Shown here in pieces: positions 52,314-61,346 of a stretch of 64,000 nt of DNA. The stretch lies in the NCBI RefSeq assembly GCF_023091225.1, contig NZ_JAHWXM010000001.1, forward strand, positions 372,001 to 436,000. Reading direction: 5' to 3'. The notes beneath the pieces are model-generated. The model made no database searches. It was not told where the DNA came from and was given only the letters and a program-made list of their open reading frames with translations. Each line of letters opens with the position of its first letter. The first letter of the stretch is position 1. This stretch comes from Microbacterium galbinum. GTDB lineage: Bacteria > Actinomycetota > Actinomycetes > Actinomycetales > Microbacteriaceae. The translations under genes were made by a program, and so were the position numbers.

Positions 52314-53331
52314 CGCACTCGACGCCTCCGAGCCCGTCGACGAGACCGAGCTCGCGATCGAGGGCGCCCTGCGTCCGACGAGTCTCGGCGAGTTCGTCGG
52401 ACAGCAGAAGGTGCGCGGCCAGCTCCAGCTCCTCCTCGAGGCCGCACGTATCCAGAGCCGACCCGCCGATCACATCCTTCTCGCAGGCCCGCCAGGACTC
52501 GGCAAGACGACGCTGGCGATGATCGTCGCGCACGAGAGCGAGCGCCCCCTGCGCCTGTCGAGCGGACCGGCCATCCAGCACGCCGGCGATCTCGCTGCGC
52601 TCCTGTCGAGCCTCGTTCCCGGCGAGGTGCTCTTCATCGACGAGATCCACCGGATGGCGCGCTCCGCCGAGGAGATGCTCTATCTCGCGATGGAGGATTT
52701 CCGCATCGACATCATGGTGGGCAAGGGGGCGGGGGCCACCAGCATCCCGCTCGAACTCGCACCGTTCACCCTGGTGGGAGCGACGACGCGGTCGGGCCTG
52801 CTACCGAATCCGCTGCGCGATCGATTCGGGTTCACCGGTCATCTGGAGTTCTACGAGGAGGGCGAGCTCGAGCGCGTGATCGCGCGATCCGCGGCGGTCC
52901 TCGGCGTCGATCTGCCGTCCGATTCGCTGTCCGAGATCGCCCGCCGATCGCGCGGGACGCCCCGCATCGCGAACCGCCTTCTCCGACGTGTGCGCGACTA
53001 CGCGCTCGTGCACGGTGGGGGAGCGGCGACCATCGCCGACGTCCGCGCCGCTCTCGAACTGTACGACGTCGACCCCATCGGCCTGGACCGCCTCGACCGC
53101 GCGGTTCTCGAAGCGCTCGTGCGGCGGTTCCGCGGGGGGCCGGTGGGACTGAGCACCCTCGCCGTCGCCGTCGGCGAAGAAGCCGAGACCGTCGAGAGCG
53201 TCGTCGAGCCCTATCTCGTCCGGATCGGTTTCCTCGGTCGCACTCCGCGGGGGCGCGTCGCCATGCCTGAGGCGTATGCGCATCTGGGTGTGGCGCATCC
53301 CGACGGAGCGCTTCGCTTCGATGACCTATAA
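52306..53331 (+). CDS. ruvB: Holliday junction branch migration ATPase RuvB
   Basis: A 341-residue AAA+ motor that drives branch migration. Walker A is [12 protein letters not shown], Walker B is [10 protein letters not shown], sensor 1 is [10 protein letters not shown] with [12 protein letters not shown], and a winged-helix domain ends the protein ([11 protein letters not shown]). The start is GTG 52306, giving [12 protein letters not shown], and overlaps ruvA by 8 bases; longer frames upstream are not conserved. A TATAAT at the stop codon may promote the next genes. Confidence 0.97.
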   Translation: MADALDASEPVDETELAIEGALRPTSLGEFVGQQKVRGQLQLLLEAARIQSRPADHILLAGPPGLGKTTLAMIVAHESERPLRLSSGPAIQHAGDLAALLSSLVPGEVLFIDEIHRMARSAEEMLYLAMEDFRIDIMVGKGAGATSIPLELAPFTLVGATTRSGLLPNPLRDRFGFTGHLEFYEEGELERVIARSAAVLGVDLPSDSLSEIARRSRGTPRIANRLLRRVRDYALVHGGGAATIADVRAALELYDVDPIGLDRLDRAVLEALVRRFRGGPVGLSTLAVAVGEEAETVESVVEPYLVRIGFLGRTPRGRVAMPEAYAHLGVAHPDGALRFDDL

Positions 53332-53332
53332 T
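53327..53332 (+). promoter_or_regulatory. Consensus -10 (TATAAT) at the end of ruvB
   Basis: TATAAT covers the last codon and TAA stop of ruvB and lies 72 bases before yajC. A clear -35 is not visible, so this is tentative. Confidence 0.4.
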
Positions 53333-53361
53333 CACAGAAGACTTCCCCCGAAACTTCTGTG
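53333..53361 (+). other. Hairpin in the leader between ruvB and yajC
   Basis: CACAGAAG pairs perfectly with CTTCTGTG across 13 bases, directly after the ruvB stop. It may be a weak terminator for ruvB or, if the TATAAT is used, sit near the 5' end of the yajC-secDF mRNA. Confidence 0.5.
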
Positions 53362-53404
53362 CGCCCGTTGATGGTGCGTGCACCTCAGAAAGGCGCTCCG
53401 CCCC

Positions 53405-53797
53405 ATGGAAATCATCCTCTTCGGTCTCCTGGCCGTCCTCCTCGTCTTCATGATCTTCAACACGCGTAAGCGTCAGAAGCAGATGAAGGCCGAGCAGGAG
53501 GAGAAGGCGACGAAGACGGTTCCCGGCGTGCGCGTGCTCCTGCAGGGCGGCATCTACGGCACGATCGTCTCCTACGACCCCGATGACCTCGACCACCCCG
53601 CGTCGGTCGAGGTCGCCCCCGGTGTCGTGATCGAGGTGCACAGCCAGGCGATCCTCCGCATCGTCGAGCCCAAGGACATCGTCGCCGACGACGCCGAGCT
53701 CGCTGACGACGACACCGTCGTCGAGGCCGATGCTCCGATCGCCGAGACCCCGGAAGAGACGCGCGCGCGCCTCGACCGCGACGCAGACGACAAGTAA
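53405..53797 (+). CDS. yajC: Preprotein translocase subunit YajC
   Basis: A 130-residue single-pass membrane protein that joins SecDF in the Sec translocase. One N-terminal helix (EIILFGLLAVLLVFMIF) is followed by basic RKRQKQMKAEQEEK, then the conserved domain with GVRVLLQGGIYGTIVSY, and an acidic C-terminal tail. The ATG at 53405 is chosen because the helix then starts at once. It leads the yajC-secD-secF operon. Confidence 0.94.
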   Translation: MEIILFGLLAVLLVFMIFNTRKRQKQMKAEQEEKATKTVPGVRVLLQGGIYGTIVSYDPDDLDHPASVEVAPGVVIEVHSQAILRIVEPKDIVADDAELADDDTVVEADAPIAETPEETRARLDRDADDK

Positions 53798-53852
53798 GTC
53801 CGCGGCGTTCGACCGCACCCCGGAATCCGGCCTCTCAGAAAGCTGAACTCAC

Positions 53853-55580
53853 GTGGCTTCATCCTCTCCTGTCCGTCACGCCTGGCGGGTCCTTCTCGGC
53901 CTGCTCCTCGTGACGGGTGTCCTCTTCGGCATCAACGCGGCCGGGGTGTACGTCTTCGGGAAGAGCTCGTGGGCTCCGGAGCTCGCACTCGACCTCCAGG
54001 GCGGCACCCAGATCGTGCTGCAGGCCGAGACCGACGAGGGAGCAGCGCCGTCCGCGGAACAGCTGAACCAGGCGGCCTCCATCATCCGCCAGCGCGTCGA
54101 CGCCTCGGGCGTGGCGGAGGCCGACATCACCACCGAGGGCGGACGGAACATCGTCGTCCAGATCCCGGGTGTCGCCGACGACCAGACGCGCGAGCGGATC
54201 ACCAGCAGCGCGCAGCTCGAGTTCCGGGCGGTCCTGGCCACGACCGCCGCGACGACGTCCTTCGTCGGTGACGACGGTAACGAGACGCCGTACCCCAGCC
54301 CCGACCCCTCGCTCGAGGCGACGCCGACCGCCGAGCCGACCGACGGCAGCGACCTCAACTGGGCCACGCCCAAGCTCCAGGCCGAGTTCCTCGCCTACGA
54401 CTGCGCGAACCCCGACAACCCCACCAACGTGCCGAGCGAGCAGCCGATGATCGCCTGCGACGAGACCGGTCAGGCCAAGTTCCTGCTCGGCCCGACCGAG
54501 CTCGACGGAACGGCGATCGACGACGCCGCGAGCGGTCGCGACCCGCAGAACGGCGCGTGGCTCGTGCAGCTCACGATGAACCCGGATGGGGCCGACAAGT
54601 TCGGCAAGGTCAGCACCCGCCTCAACCAGAACCGCATCGACGGCCTGTCGCCGCGCGACCAGTTCGCGTTCGTGCTCGACGGCGTCGTCATCTCGGCGCC
54701 CCGCATGAACGGTGTGATCCTCGACGGTCGTCCGAGCATCTCGGGCAGCTTCACGCAGGACTCGGCGACGACCCTCGCCGACCAGCTCAAGTACGGCGCG
54801 CTGCCGCTGAGCTTCACCGTGCAGAGCTCCGACACCGTGTCGGCGACGCTCGGTACGCAGCAGCTGCAGATCGGTCTCATCGCCGGTCTCATCGGCCTGA
54901 TCCTCGTCGCGATCTATTCGCTCATCGTCTACCGAGCCCTCGGGACGGTGATCATCGCGTCCATCGCGGTGATGGGTGTGCTGACCTACATCGTCATCTG
55001 CATCCTGGCGTGGCGACTCGGCTTCCGCCTCTCGCTGGCCGGTGTGGCCGGTCTGATCGTGTCGATCGGATTCACCGCCGACTCCTTCATCGTCTACTTC
55101 GAGAGAATCCGAGACGAACTGCGAGACGGCAAGTCGATCACCTCCGCCGTCGAAGACGGATGGGGCCGAGCCAAGCGCACGATCTACATCTCGAAGTCGA
55201 TCAACATCCTCGCCGCGCTCGTGCTGTACATCCTGGCCGACTCGACGGTGAAGGGGTTCGCGTTCACGCTCGGCCTCACGACCATCATCGACGTGTTCAT
55301 CTTCGTGATCTTCACGCACCCGGTGATGCAACTGCTCGCTCGCACGCGCTTCTTCGGAGGCGGCCACAAGCTCTCGGGGCTCGACCCCGAAGCACTGGGC
55401 GCCGTCTACCGCAATCGGTCGCAGTTCCGCGAGGTCGCGACGGCGTCCGCCGGCCGTGGCGCGCGCAACTCGCGTTCGCGCGGCGAGGCGGAGCGTCGTC
55501 AGACCATCGCCGAGCGCAAGCGCGCGGAGGCTCTCGCGGGTGACAGACCCACCAACGCCGGAAGTGAGGGAGACGCCTGA
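53853..55580 (+). CDS. secD: Protein translocase subunit SecD
   Basis: A 575-residue RND-type membrane protein that uses the proton gradient to help pull secreted proteins out. It has one N-terminal helix, a large outer domain starting LALDLQGGTQIVLQAE, a Pro/Thr/Glu-rich insert (about 140-170) common in actinobacteria, and five C-terminal helices with GFTADSFIVYFERIRDEL (the conserved acidic membrane site). The start is GTG 53853. The stop overlaps the secF ATG by one base. Confidence 0.96.
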   Translation: MASSSPVRHAWRVLLGLLLVTGVLFGINAAGVYVFGKSSWAPELALDLQGGTQIVLQAETDEGAAPSAEQLNQAASIIRQRVDASGVAEADITTEGGRNIVVQIPGVADDQTRERITSSAQLEFRAVLATTAATTSFVGDDGNETPYPSPDPSLEATPTAEPTDGSDLNWATPKLQAEFLAYDCANPDNPTNVPSEQPMIACDETGQAKFLLGPTELDGTAIDDAASGRDPQNGAWLVQLTMNPDGADKFGKVSTRLNQNRIDGLSPRDQFAFVLDGVVISAPRMNGVILDGRPSISGSFTQDSATTLADQLKYGALPLSFTVQSSDTVSATLGTQQLQIGLIAGLIGLILVAIYSLIVYRALGTVIIASIAVMGVLTYIVICILAWRLGFRLSLAGVAGLIVSIGFTADSFIVYFERIRDELRDGKSITSAVEDGWGRAKRTIYISKSINILAALVLYILADSTVKGFAFTLGLTTIIDVFIFVIFTHPVMQLLARTRFFGGGHKLSGLDPEALGAVYRNRSQFREVATASAGRGARNSRSRGEAERRQTIAERKRAEALAGDRPTNAGSEGDA

Positions 55581-56569
55581 TGCCTTCCATGAATGAGTTC
55601 GGCAACAACCTGTACACGGGGAAGACCTCTTTCCCGTTCGTCGGTCGCCGCCGCCTGTGGTTCATCATCGCGATCATCCTGGTCGTGGGCTCGGCTCTGG
55701 TGCCGCTGATCCGTCCGATCCAATTCTCGATCGAGTTCACCGGCGGGTCGCAGTTCACCGTCGCGGCGCCCGACAGCACCGATCAGCAGATCGCCACCGA
55801 CGCGGTCAAGTCGGTCGTGCCCGAGTCGGCGACCAAGGTCGTCGTGGTGAACGGCGACGACATCCGCGTCCAGACCGACCAGATGACGGCCGATGAGACG
55901 CAGCAGGTCACCGCGGCACTCGCCGACGCGTACGGCGTCGACACTGCGGAGGTGACGTCGTCGTTCATCGGTCCGGCCTGGGGCGAGAGCGTCACGCGTC
56001 AATCGCTGTGGGGCCTGGCGATCTTCCTCGCCCTCACCTTCCTGATCCTGGCGATCTACTTCCGAACCTGGAAGATGTCGGCCGCGGCGATCATCGGCCT
56101 GCTCGACGTGCTCGTGATCACCGTCGGCGTCTACGCGCTGGCCGGCTTCGAGATCTCGCCGGCGGCGGTGATCGGATTCCTCACGATCTTGGCGTACTCC
56201 TTGTACGACACGACGGTCGTCTTCGACAAGATCCGGGAGAACACACATGAAGACGGCGAGAAATCGGCGCGTCTGTTCGGGGAGTCCGTCAACCTGGCGG
56301 TGAACCAGACCCTCGTGCGATCGATCAACACCTCGGTGGTCGCGGCGCTCCCGGTCGGAGCGATCCTCTTCATCGGATCGCTGTGGCTCGGTGCCGAGAC
56401 CCTCACCGACATCTCGCTGTCGATCTTCGTCGGCATCCTCGTGGCGACGTATTCGACGCTGTTCGTCGCCGCTCCGCTCTACTCGCTCTTCCGCGAGAAC
56501 GAGCCGCAGATCCGCGAGCGCGACGCCCGGATCCGCGAAGCGCGCCTGCGCGCGACGGTCGAAGCCTGA
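55580..56569 (+). CDS. secF: Protein translocase subunit SecF
   Basis: A 329-residue partner of SecD. It has one N-terminal helix, an outer domain with SIEFTGGSQFTVAAP, and five helices including SLYDTTVVFDKIRENT (the SecF signature in membrane helix 4). The one-base TGATG overlap with secD suggests coupled translation. A 15-bp hairpin follows before rsh. Confidence 0.96.
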   Translation: MPSMNEFGNNLYTGKTSFPFVGRRRLWFIIAIILVVGSALVPLIRPIQFSIEFTGGSQFTVAAPDSTDQQIATDAVKSVVPESATKVVVVNGDDIRVQTDQMTADETQQVTAALADAYGVDTAEVTSSFIGPAWGESVTRQSLWGLAIFLALTFLILAIYFRTWKMSAAAIIGLLDVLVITVGVYALAGFEISPAAVIGFLTILAYSLYDTTVVFDKIRENTHEDGEKSARLFGESVNLAVNQTLVRSINTSVVAALPVGAILFIGSLWLGAETLTDISLSIFVGILVATYSTLFVAAPLYSLFRENEPQIRERDARIREARLRATVEA

Positions 56570-56573
56570 CGTA

Positions 56574-56606
56574 TCCGTCCGGTGGGAGCCGCTCCCGCCG
56601 GACGGA
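56574..56606 (+). terminator. Hairpin between secF and rsh
   Basis: TCCGTCCGG pairs with CCGGACGGA and continues through a T-G pair into GGGAG/CTCCC, giving about 15 pairs with a 3-base loop, 5 bases after the secF stop. A TAGGAT at 56609 then provides a -10 for rsh. Confidence 0.75.
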
Positions 56607-56644
56607 CGTAGGATTGTCTGATGTTCTGATTCGGAGGTGAGCGG

Positions 56645-58894
56645 ATGGCGGAAGCGCAGTCGCCGGCGCAGGGATCGAGCCTGCGGCGTCTGGTTCCCCG
56701 CATCTTCTCGCGCGCGTCCAGGGTCAACGACCTCGACAACCTGATCCGCACCGTCCGGGCCAACCATCCCCGCGGTGATTTCTCGGTGATCGAGCGCGCG
56801 TACGCGGTCGCCAAGGACAAGCACACCGGCCAGCAGCGGCAGAGCGGCGAGCCGTACATCACGCATCCGCTCGCCGTCGCGCAGATCCTCGCCGAGCTCG
56901 GTCTCGGACCGCGCGCCATCGCGGCGGCGCTCCTGCACGACACGGTCGAAGACACCGGCTACGCGCTGACCGACCTCACCGCCGAGTTCGGCGACGAGGT
57001 CGCGATGCTGGTCGACGGTGTCACCAAGCTCGACAAGGTCAAGTACGGCGAGAGCGCCCAGGCCGAGACCGTCCGCAAGATGATCGTGGCGATGTCGAAG
57101 GACATCCGCGTGCTCCTGATCAAGCTCGCCGACCGTCTGCACAATGCTCGTACCTGGGGCTTCGTCCCGCCGGAGAAGGCGGCGAAGAAGGCCAAGGAGA
57201 CGCTCGAGATCTACGCGCCCCTCGCCAACCGTCTCGGTATCCAGGCGATCAAGTCCGAGCTCGAAGACCTCTCGTTCGCGGTGCTGCACCCCAAGATCTA
57301 CAACGAGATCCACAGCCTCATCGCACAGCGCACTCCGCAGCGCGAGAAGTATCTGAGCCAGGTCGTCGAGGAGATCGACGAGGATCTGCGTGATCTGCGC
57401 ATCCGCGGCAAGGTCTCGGGCCGACCGAAGCAGCTCTACTCCGTGTACCAGAAGATGGTGGTGCGGGGTCGCGAGTTCGACGACATCTACGACCTGATCG
57501 GCATCCGCGTGCTCGTCGCTTCGGTGCGCGACTGCTACGCCGTGCTGGGTGCGATCCATGCGCGGTGGACGCCGCTGCCCGGTCGGTTCAAGGACTACAT
57601 CGCCACCCCGAAGTTCAATCTCTATCAGTCGCTGCACACGACCGTGATCGGCCCCGCGGGGCGCACGGTCGAGATCCAGATCCGTACGCACGAGATGCAC
57701 CAGCAGGCCGAGTACGGCGTTGCGGCGCACTGGATGTACAAGGAGCGGATGAACGGCGGCAAGGCCGAGGTGCGGGCATCCGACACCGACATGGCCTGGC
57801 TCGCGCACATCTCCGACTGGCAGGCCGAGACGGCCGACCCGGGGGAGTTCCTCGACTCGCTGCGGTTCGAGATCGGCGCGAAGGAGGTCTACGTCTTCAC
57901 GCCGAAGGGGCGCGTCGTCGGTCTTCCCGCCGGTGCGACGCCCGTCGACTTCGCGTATGCGGTGCACACCGAGATCGGCCATCGCACGATGGGTGCGAAG
58001 GTGAACGGTCGCTTGGTGCCGCTGGAGTCCGAGCTGAAGAGCGGCGACGTCGTCGAGGTCTTCACCTCGAAGAACCCGGATGCCGGACCGAGTCAGGACT
58101 GGCTCGGATTCGTCAAGAGCACCCGTGCGCGCAACAAGATCCGTGGCTGGTTCACGAAGGAGCGGCGCGAAGAGGCCATCGAACAGGGCAAGGAGGCGAT
58201 CGCGCGCGCGATGCGCCGGCAGAACCTGCCCCTGCAGCGTCTGATGAGCCAGGACTCGTTCGCCGAGGTCGCCCAGCAGCTGCGCTACGAAGACGTCTCG
58301 GCGCTGTACGCGGCCGTGGGCGAGGGGCATATCTCGACCCAGTCGGTGCTCGAGAAGGTCACGGCCAACGTCGCCGCCAACGACACCACGACCGGCGCCA
58401 TCGACCTGCCGGGCAGCGTGCCGACCCGCGAACCGCGTGCGGGCGACTCCGGCGTTCTCGTCCGCGGCGCCGCCGACATCCTCGTGAAACTCGCGAAGTG
58501 CTGCACGCCGGTTCCCGGGGATCCGATCGTCGGCTTCGTGACGCGCGGCAGCGGCGTCTCGGTGCACCGCAGCGATTGCGTCAACGTCAAGGCCCTGAGC
58601 AACGAGCAGGATCGATTCGTCGAGGTGTCGTGGGCGCCGACCACCAAGAGCGTGTTCCGCGTGCAGATCCAGGTCGAGGCCCTCGACCGTTCCGGTCTGC
58701 TGTCCGACGTCACGCGCGTGCTGAGCGAGCACCACGTCAACATCCTCTCCGCCACGGTCAACACCAATGACGACCGACTGGCGATCAGCCGGTTCGTGTT
58801 CGAGATGGGCGACGCCGTGCACCTCGACCGCGTTCTCAACGCCGTGCGCAGGATCGATGCGGTGTACGACGTGTACCGCGTCACGTCCTCCTGA
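56645..58894 (+). CDS. rsh: Bifunctional (p)ppGpp synthase/hydrolase (RelA/SpoT homologue)
   Basis: A 749-residue stringent-response enzyme that makes and degrades (p)ppGpp. The hydrolase domain is intact: HPLAVAQILAELG and LLHDTVEDT, with the HD pair at 98-99, so hydrolysis should be active. The synthase domain has RGREFDDIYDLIGIRVLV and the EIQIRTHEMHQQAEYGVAAHW segment (quoted in part: EIQIRTHEMHQQAEYG). A TGS domain (KEVYVFTPKGRVVGLPAGAT) and a C-terminal ACT domain (SGLLSDVTRVLSEHHVNIL) follow. GGAGGTGAGCGG precedes the ATG. Its last 14 bases overlap a convergent gene. Confidence 0.96.
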   Translation: MAEAQSPAQGSSLRRLVPRIFSRASRVNDLDNLIRTVRANHPRGDFSVIERAYAVAKDKHTGQQRQSGEPYITHPLAVAQILAELGLGPRAIAAALLHDTVEDTGYALTDLTAEFGDEVAMLVDGVTKLDKVKYGESAQAETVRKMIVAMSKDIRVLLIKLADRLHNARTWGFVPPEKAAKKAKETLEIYAPLANRLGIQAIKSELEDLSFAVLHPKIYNEIHSLIAQRTPQREKYLSQVVEEIDEDLRDLRIRGKVSGRPKQLYSVYQKMVVRGREFDDIYDLIGIRVLVASVRDCYAVLGAIHARWTPLPGRFKDYIATPKFNLYQSLHTTVIGPAGRTVEIQIRTHEMHQQAEYGVAAHWMYKERMNGGKAEVRASDTDMAWLAHISDWQAETADPGEFLDSLRFEIGAKEVYVFTPKGRVVGLPAGATPVDFAYAVHTEIGHRTMGAKVNGRLVPLESELKSGDVVEVFTSKNPDAGPSQDWLGFVKSTRARNKIRGWFTKERREEAIEQGKEAIARAMRRQNLPLQRLMSQDSFAEVAQQLRYEDVSALYAAVGEGHISTQSVLEKVTANVAANDTTTGAIDLPGSVPTREPRAGDSGVLVRGAADILVKLAKCCTPVPGDPIVGFVTRGSGVSVHRSDCVNVKALSNEQDRFVEVSWAPTTKSVFRVQIQVEALDRSGLLSDVTRVLSEHHVNILSATVNTNDDRLAISRFVFEMGDAVHLDRVLNAVRRIDAVYDVYRVTSS

Positions 58895-59432
58895 TACCGA
58901 GTCCCTCGAGAAGTTCCAGGGCACGTCGAGAGCCTGGCACGCGCCGCAGGGTGCGGATGCGTTCCCGCGCGGTCCCGATGAGACCCGGGTCGTGCTCGAT
59001 GAGCATGTGCGCCCAGCGGTCCAGAGCGGGTTCCCGGTGGCTCCCGAGCGCGAGGTCGATCAGCGTGCGTTCGGGAGTCGTGATCGGGATGCCGCCGATG
59101 AGGACGAGGTCCTCGGCCGGGAGTGGCGTGTCGTGATATCGCACCCGTGGACTTTGCACGGCGCGGATGCGCCTCGCCACCGCTCGGCGAAGATGATGCG
59201 GGTTCGGCGGCGCATCGCATGCACCGTGCACCCATACCGCGCTCGGCCCGCAGACCGCGGTGCCCGGGTGCACGATCGTGGCGATCGACGCTGCCCGCAC
59301 GTCGGCGCCCTCGACGAGATCGGCGGGGATGAAGGCCTCGCCGATGTCGACGACGTCGCCGTCGAGGCGGGCGGCGGTGAGCTCGGGCAGTGTCAGGCGT
59401 TGGCCGGGCAGATACAGGAAAGCGGGATGCAC
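58881..59432 (-). CDS. AbiEi-like orphan protein (hypothetical)
   Basis: A 183-residue cytoplasmic protein of uncertain function. A middle segment GPSAVWVHGA and a later TTPERTLIDLALG resemble the core of type IV antitoxin AbiEi proteins and their many solitary relatives. No AbiEii-type nucleotidyltransferase partner is adjacent, and the usual N-terminal winged helix is not convincing. The start GTG 59432 has CACACT exactly 6 bases upstream. Its 3' end overlaps rsh by 14 bases on the other strand. Confidence 0.6.
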   Translation of the reverse strand: MHPAFLYLPGQRLTLPELTAARLDGDVVDIGEAFIPADLVEGADVRAASIATIVHPGTAVCGPSAVWVHGACDAPPNPHHLRRAVARRIRAVQSPRVRYHDTPLPAEDLVLIGGIPITTPERTLIDLALGSHREPALDRWAHMLIEHDPGLIGTARERIRTLRRVPGSRRALELLEGLGIRRT

Positions 59433-59438
59433 CAGGCC

Positions 59439-59444
59439 AGTGTG
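59439..59444 (-). promoter_or_regulatory. -10 element of the AbiEi-like gene
   Basis: CACACT on the minus strand, exactly 6 bases before the GTG at 59432. Confidence 0.35.
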
Positions 59445-59495
59445 GCCCAGGGCATCCCGCTGTCGTGTGCTCGGACGGGAGCTGTGGAGAACTCG

Positions 59496-60848
59496 TCAGC
59501 CGCCGAGGGCGCTCAGCCAGGCGCGGCGCGCCTCGAGAGCGTCGGACGCTTCCTTGATCGCCTTCTTGTCGCCCGACTTCTCGGCCGTCGCGAGCTCGGA
59601 CTCGAGCTTCTCGATCGCCTCGAGGAGCTGAGAGCTCATGTCGTTGGCGCGCGCCTTGGTCTCGGGGTTGTTCTTCTTCCAGTCGACCTCTTCGCGGGCC
59701 TTGAGGGCCTGCTCGATGACGCGGAGCTTGTCGTCGAGCGCGCGCTCCTTGTCGCGGGGGAAGATGCGGCCGATCTCATCCCACTGCCGCTGGATGCGCG
59801 TGAGCAGGGCGCGGGCGCGCTTGATGTTGGACTCGTCGGCAACGGCCTTGGCCTCTTCCAGAAGAGCCTGACGCGCCTCGATCTTGGGAGCGGACTCGGC
59901 CTCTTCGGCGGCGGACTGCTCGGCACGCGCGGCGTAGAGCGCGTCTCCGGCGGCCTTGAACCGGGCCCAGAGGGCGTCGTCCGCCTTGCGACCTGCGCGG
60001 CCGGCGGCCTTCCAGTCGTCGAGCAGCGTGCGGTAGGCGGGAATCCCGTCGGTGCCGCGCGGGGCGAGGGCTTCGGCGCGCTCGATGAGGCGGGTCTTCG
60101 CATCGCGGGCGGCCTTGTGCGTGTCGTCGAGCTCCGAGTAGAACGCACGACGGTGCTTGTCGACGACCGAACGAGCGTCGCGGAATCGCTTCCACAGCTG
60201 CTGCGACAGGCCCTTCGACAGGCGCGGGCCGTTCTGCTGCTGAGCCTGCCAGGCGTCGAAGAGCTCACCGAGCTCGGCGGTGACCTGCTTCCACTGCACC
60301 TTCGAGAGGTCGCGTGCGGCGATCGCCTCGGCGCGCTCCACCAGTGCGGTGCGCTCGGCGATGGCCTGGTCGAGCAGCTCCTTCGCGCGCTGCTGCTCCT
60401 CGGCCGTGGCCTCGGAGAGGGACGCGGTCAGCGTGTGCAGCCGCTCGAGGAGACCGGCGAGGTCACCGACGGCGGCAGCATCCGTGGCTTCGTCGACCAG
60501 GTGCCCGGCCTGCTTGACCAGATCGCTGGCGGTCGCGCCGCCGGCCTGGTGACGCTGTTCGAGGGTCTGCACCTTGAAGGCGATGTCCTCGTACTTGCGC
60601 ACGAAGTAGGCGAGCGCCTCGTCGGGCGTGCCGTCGGGGTACTGGCCGACGACGCGCCAGTTCTCACCCTCGCGCACCTCGACCGTGCCGTCCTCGCTGA
60701 CGCGACCCCACTTCGCAGCATCGCTGGAGACGGGGGCGGTGGACGCGGCCGGAACGGCGGCGGCGGGGGCGGGCAGCTTGCGCGGCAGCGGCTTCGCCGG
60801 GGGAGCGGGGACGGGGGGAGTCGGCTTCGAGGACTCGTTGGCAGACAC
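59496..60848 (-). CDS. DUF349 domain protein
   Basis: A 450-residue highly charged protein. A Pro/Ala-rich N-terminus (about 8-45) leads into several DUF349 helical repeats with strong coiled-coil character; typical signatures are LWKRFRDARSVVDKH, LWARFKAAGDALYAAR and IQRQWDEIGRIFPRDKERAL. The biochemical role of DUF349 is unknown. AAGGAG precedes the GTG start at 60848 by 7 bases. It stands alone between the AbiEi-like gene and a small membrane protein gene. Confidence 0.9.
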   Translation of the reverse strand: MSANESSKPTPPVPAPPAKPLPRKLPAPAAAVPAASTAPVSSDAAKWGRVSEDGTVEVREGENWRVVGQYPDGTPDEALAYFVRKYEDIAFKVQTLEQRHQAGGATASDLVKQAGHLVDEATDAAAVGDLAGLLERLHTLTASLSEATAEEQQRAKELLDQAIAERTALVERAEAIAARDLSKVQWKQVTAELGELFDAWQAQQQNGPRLSKGLSQQLWKRFRDARSVVDKHRRAFYSELDDTHKAARDAKTRLIERAEALAPRGTDGIPAYRTLLDDWKAAGRAGRKADDALWARFKAAGDALYAARAEQSAAEEAESAPKIEARQALLEEAKAVADESNIKRARALLTRIQRQWDEIGRIFPRDKERALDDKLRVIEQALKAREEVDWKKNNPETKARANDMSSQLLEAIEKLESELATAEKSGDKKAIKEASDALEARRAWLSALGG

Positions 60849-60959
60849 AGTGTTCTCCTTGCGCGGTTGGCCGCGGGAGGCGGAAAGGACGATGTTCAGC
60901 CTAGTACGCCGCGACGATGCGATGCGGTGACGTTCCGCTCCGCGTCGAGCGGGCGCGGA

Positions 60960-61259
60960 TCACTCCGCCGGGGTCTCCTCGGGAGCGGGTGCCTCGGTGG
61001 GGGCGGGGGTCTCCACCGGAGCGTTCGGCTCGACGGACGAGGAGGGAGTGGGCGTGGGCTCCGGTGCCGTGACCTGTGCGTGCGCCACCTGGCTCGCGAT
61101 CGCTGCGAGCACGAGGACCGCGCCACCCACGCCGGCGATCACGTTGTCGCGCACGCGGCGACGGATCTTCTCCTGGTGCTGAGCCGTGCGCGCCGCGTAG
61201 ACCCGCGCGCGCTCGGCCCGGGTGCGCTCCTGCGCGCTCTTCGAACCGCGTGCCGCCAT
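60960..61259 (-). CDS. Small single-pass membrane protein of unknown function
   Basis: A 99-residue protein. A basic, Arg-rich cytoplasmic N-terminus (about 1-38) is followed by one membrane helix (NVIAGVGGAVLVLAAIASQV) and a Pro/Thr/Glu-rich outer tail of about 35 residues. I do not recognise the family. GAGAGGAG precedes the ATG. It is divergent from rarA across 87 bases. Confidence 0.72.
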   Translation of the reverse strand: MAARGSKSAQERTRAERARVYAARTAQHQEKIRRRVRDNVIAGVGGAVLVLAAIASQVAHAQVTAPEPTPTPSSSVEPNAPVETPAPTEAPAPEETPAE

Positions 61260-61334
61260 TGCGTGCTCCTCTCATCGCCGCCGCCGGGCGACGTCGTCTC
61301 AGAGCATATCGTCGCCGGTGTCGGTGGACCGCAT

Positions 61335-61340
61335 TAGCCT
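61335..61340 (+). promoter_or_regulatory. -10 element of rarA
   Basis: TAGCCT, exactly 6 bases before the ATG at 61347, with GGAGGG in the gap, which could act as a Shine-Dalgarno site only if transcription starts earlier. Confidence 0.5.
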
Positions 61341-61346
61341 GGAGGG

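Noticed and set aside
55499..58924. Very long minus-strand open frame opposite secF and rsh
   Set aside because: It mirrors the codon bias of the plus-strand genes, is rich in Arg, Asp, Gly and Val with no recognisable domain, and fully overlaps well-conserved genes.
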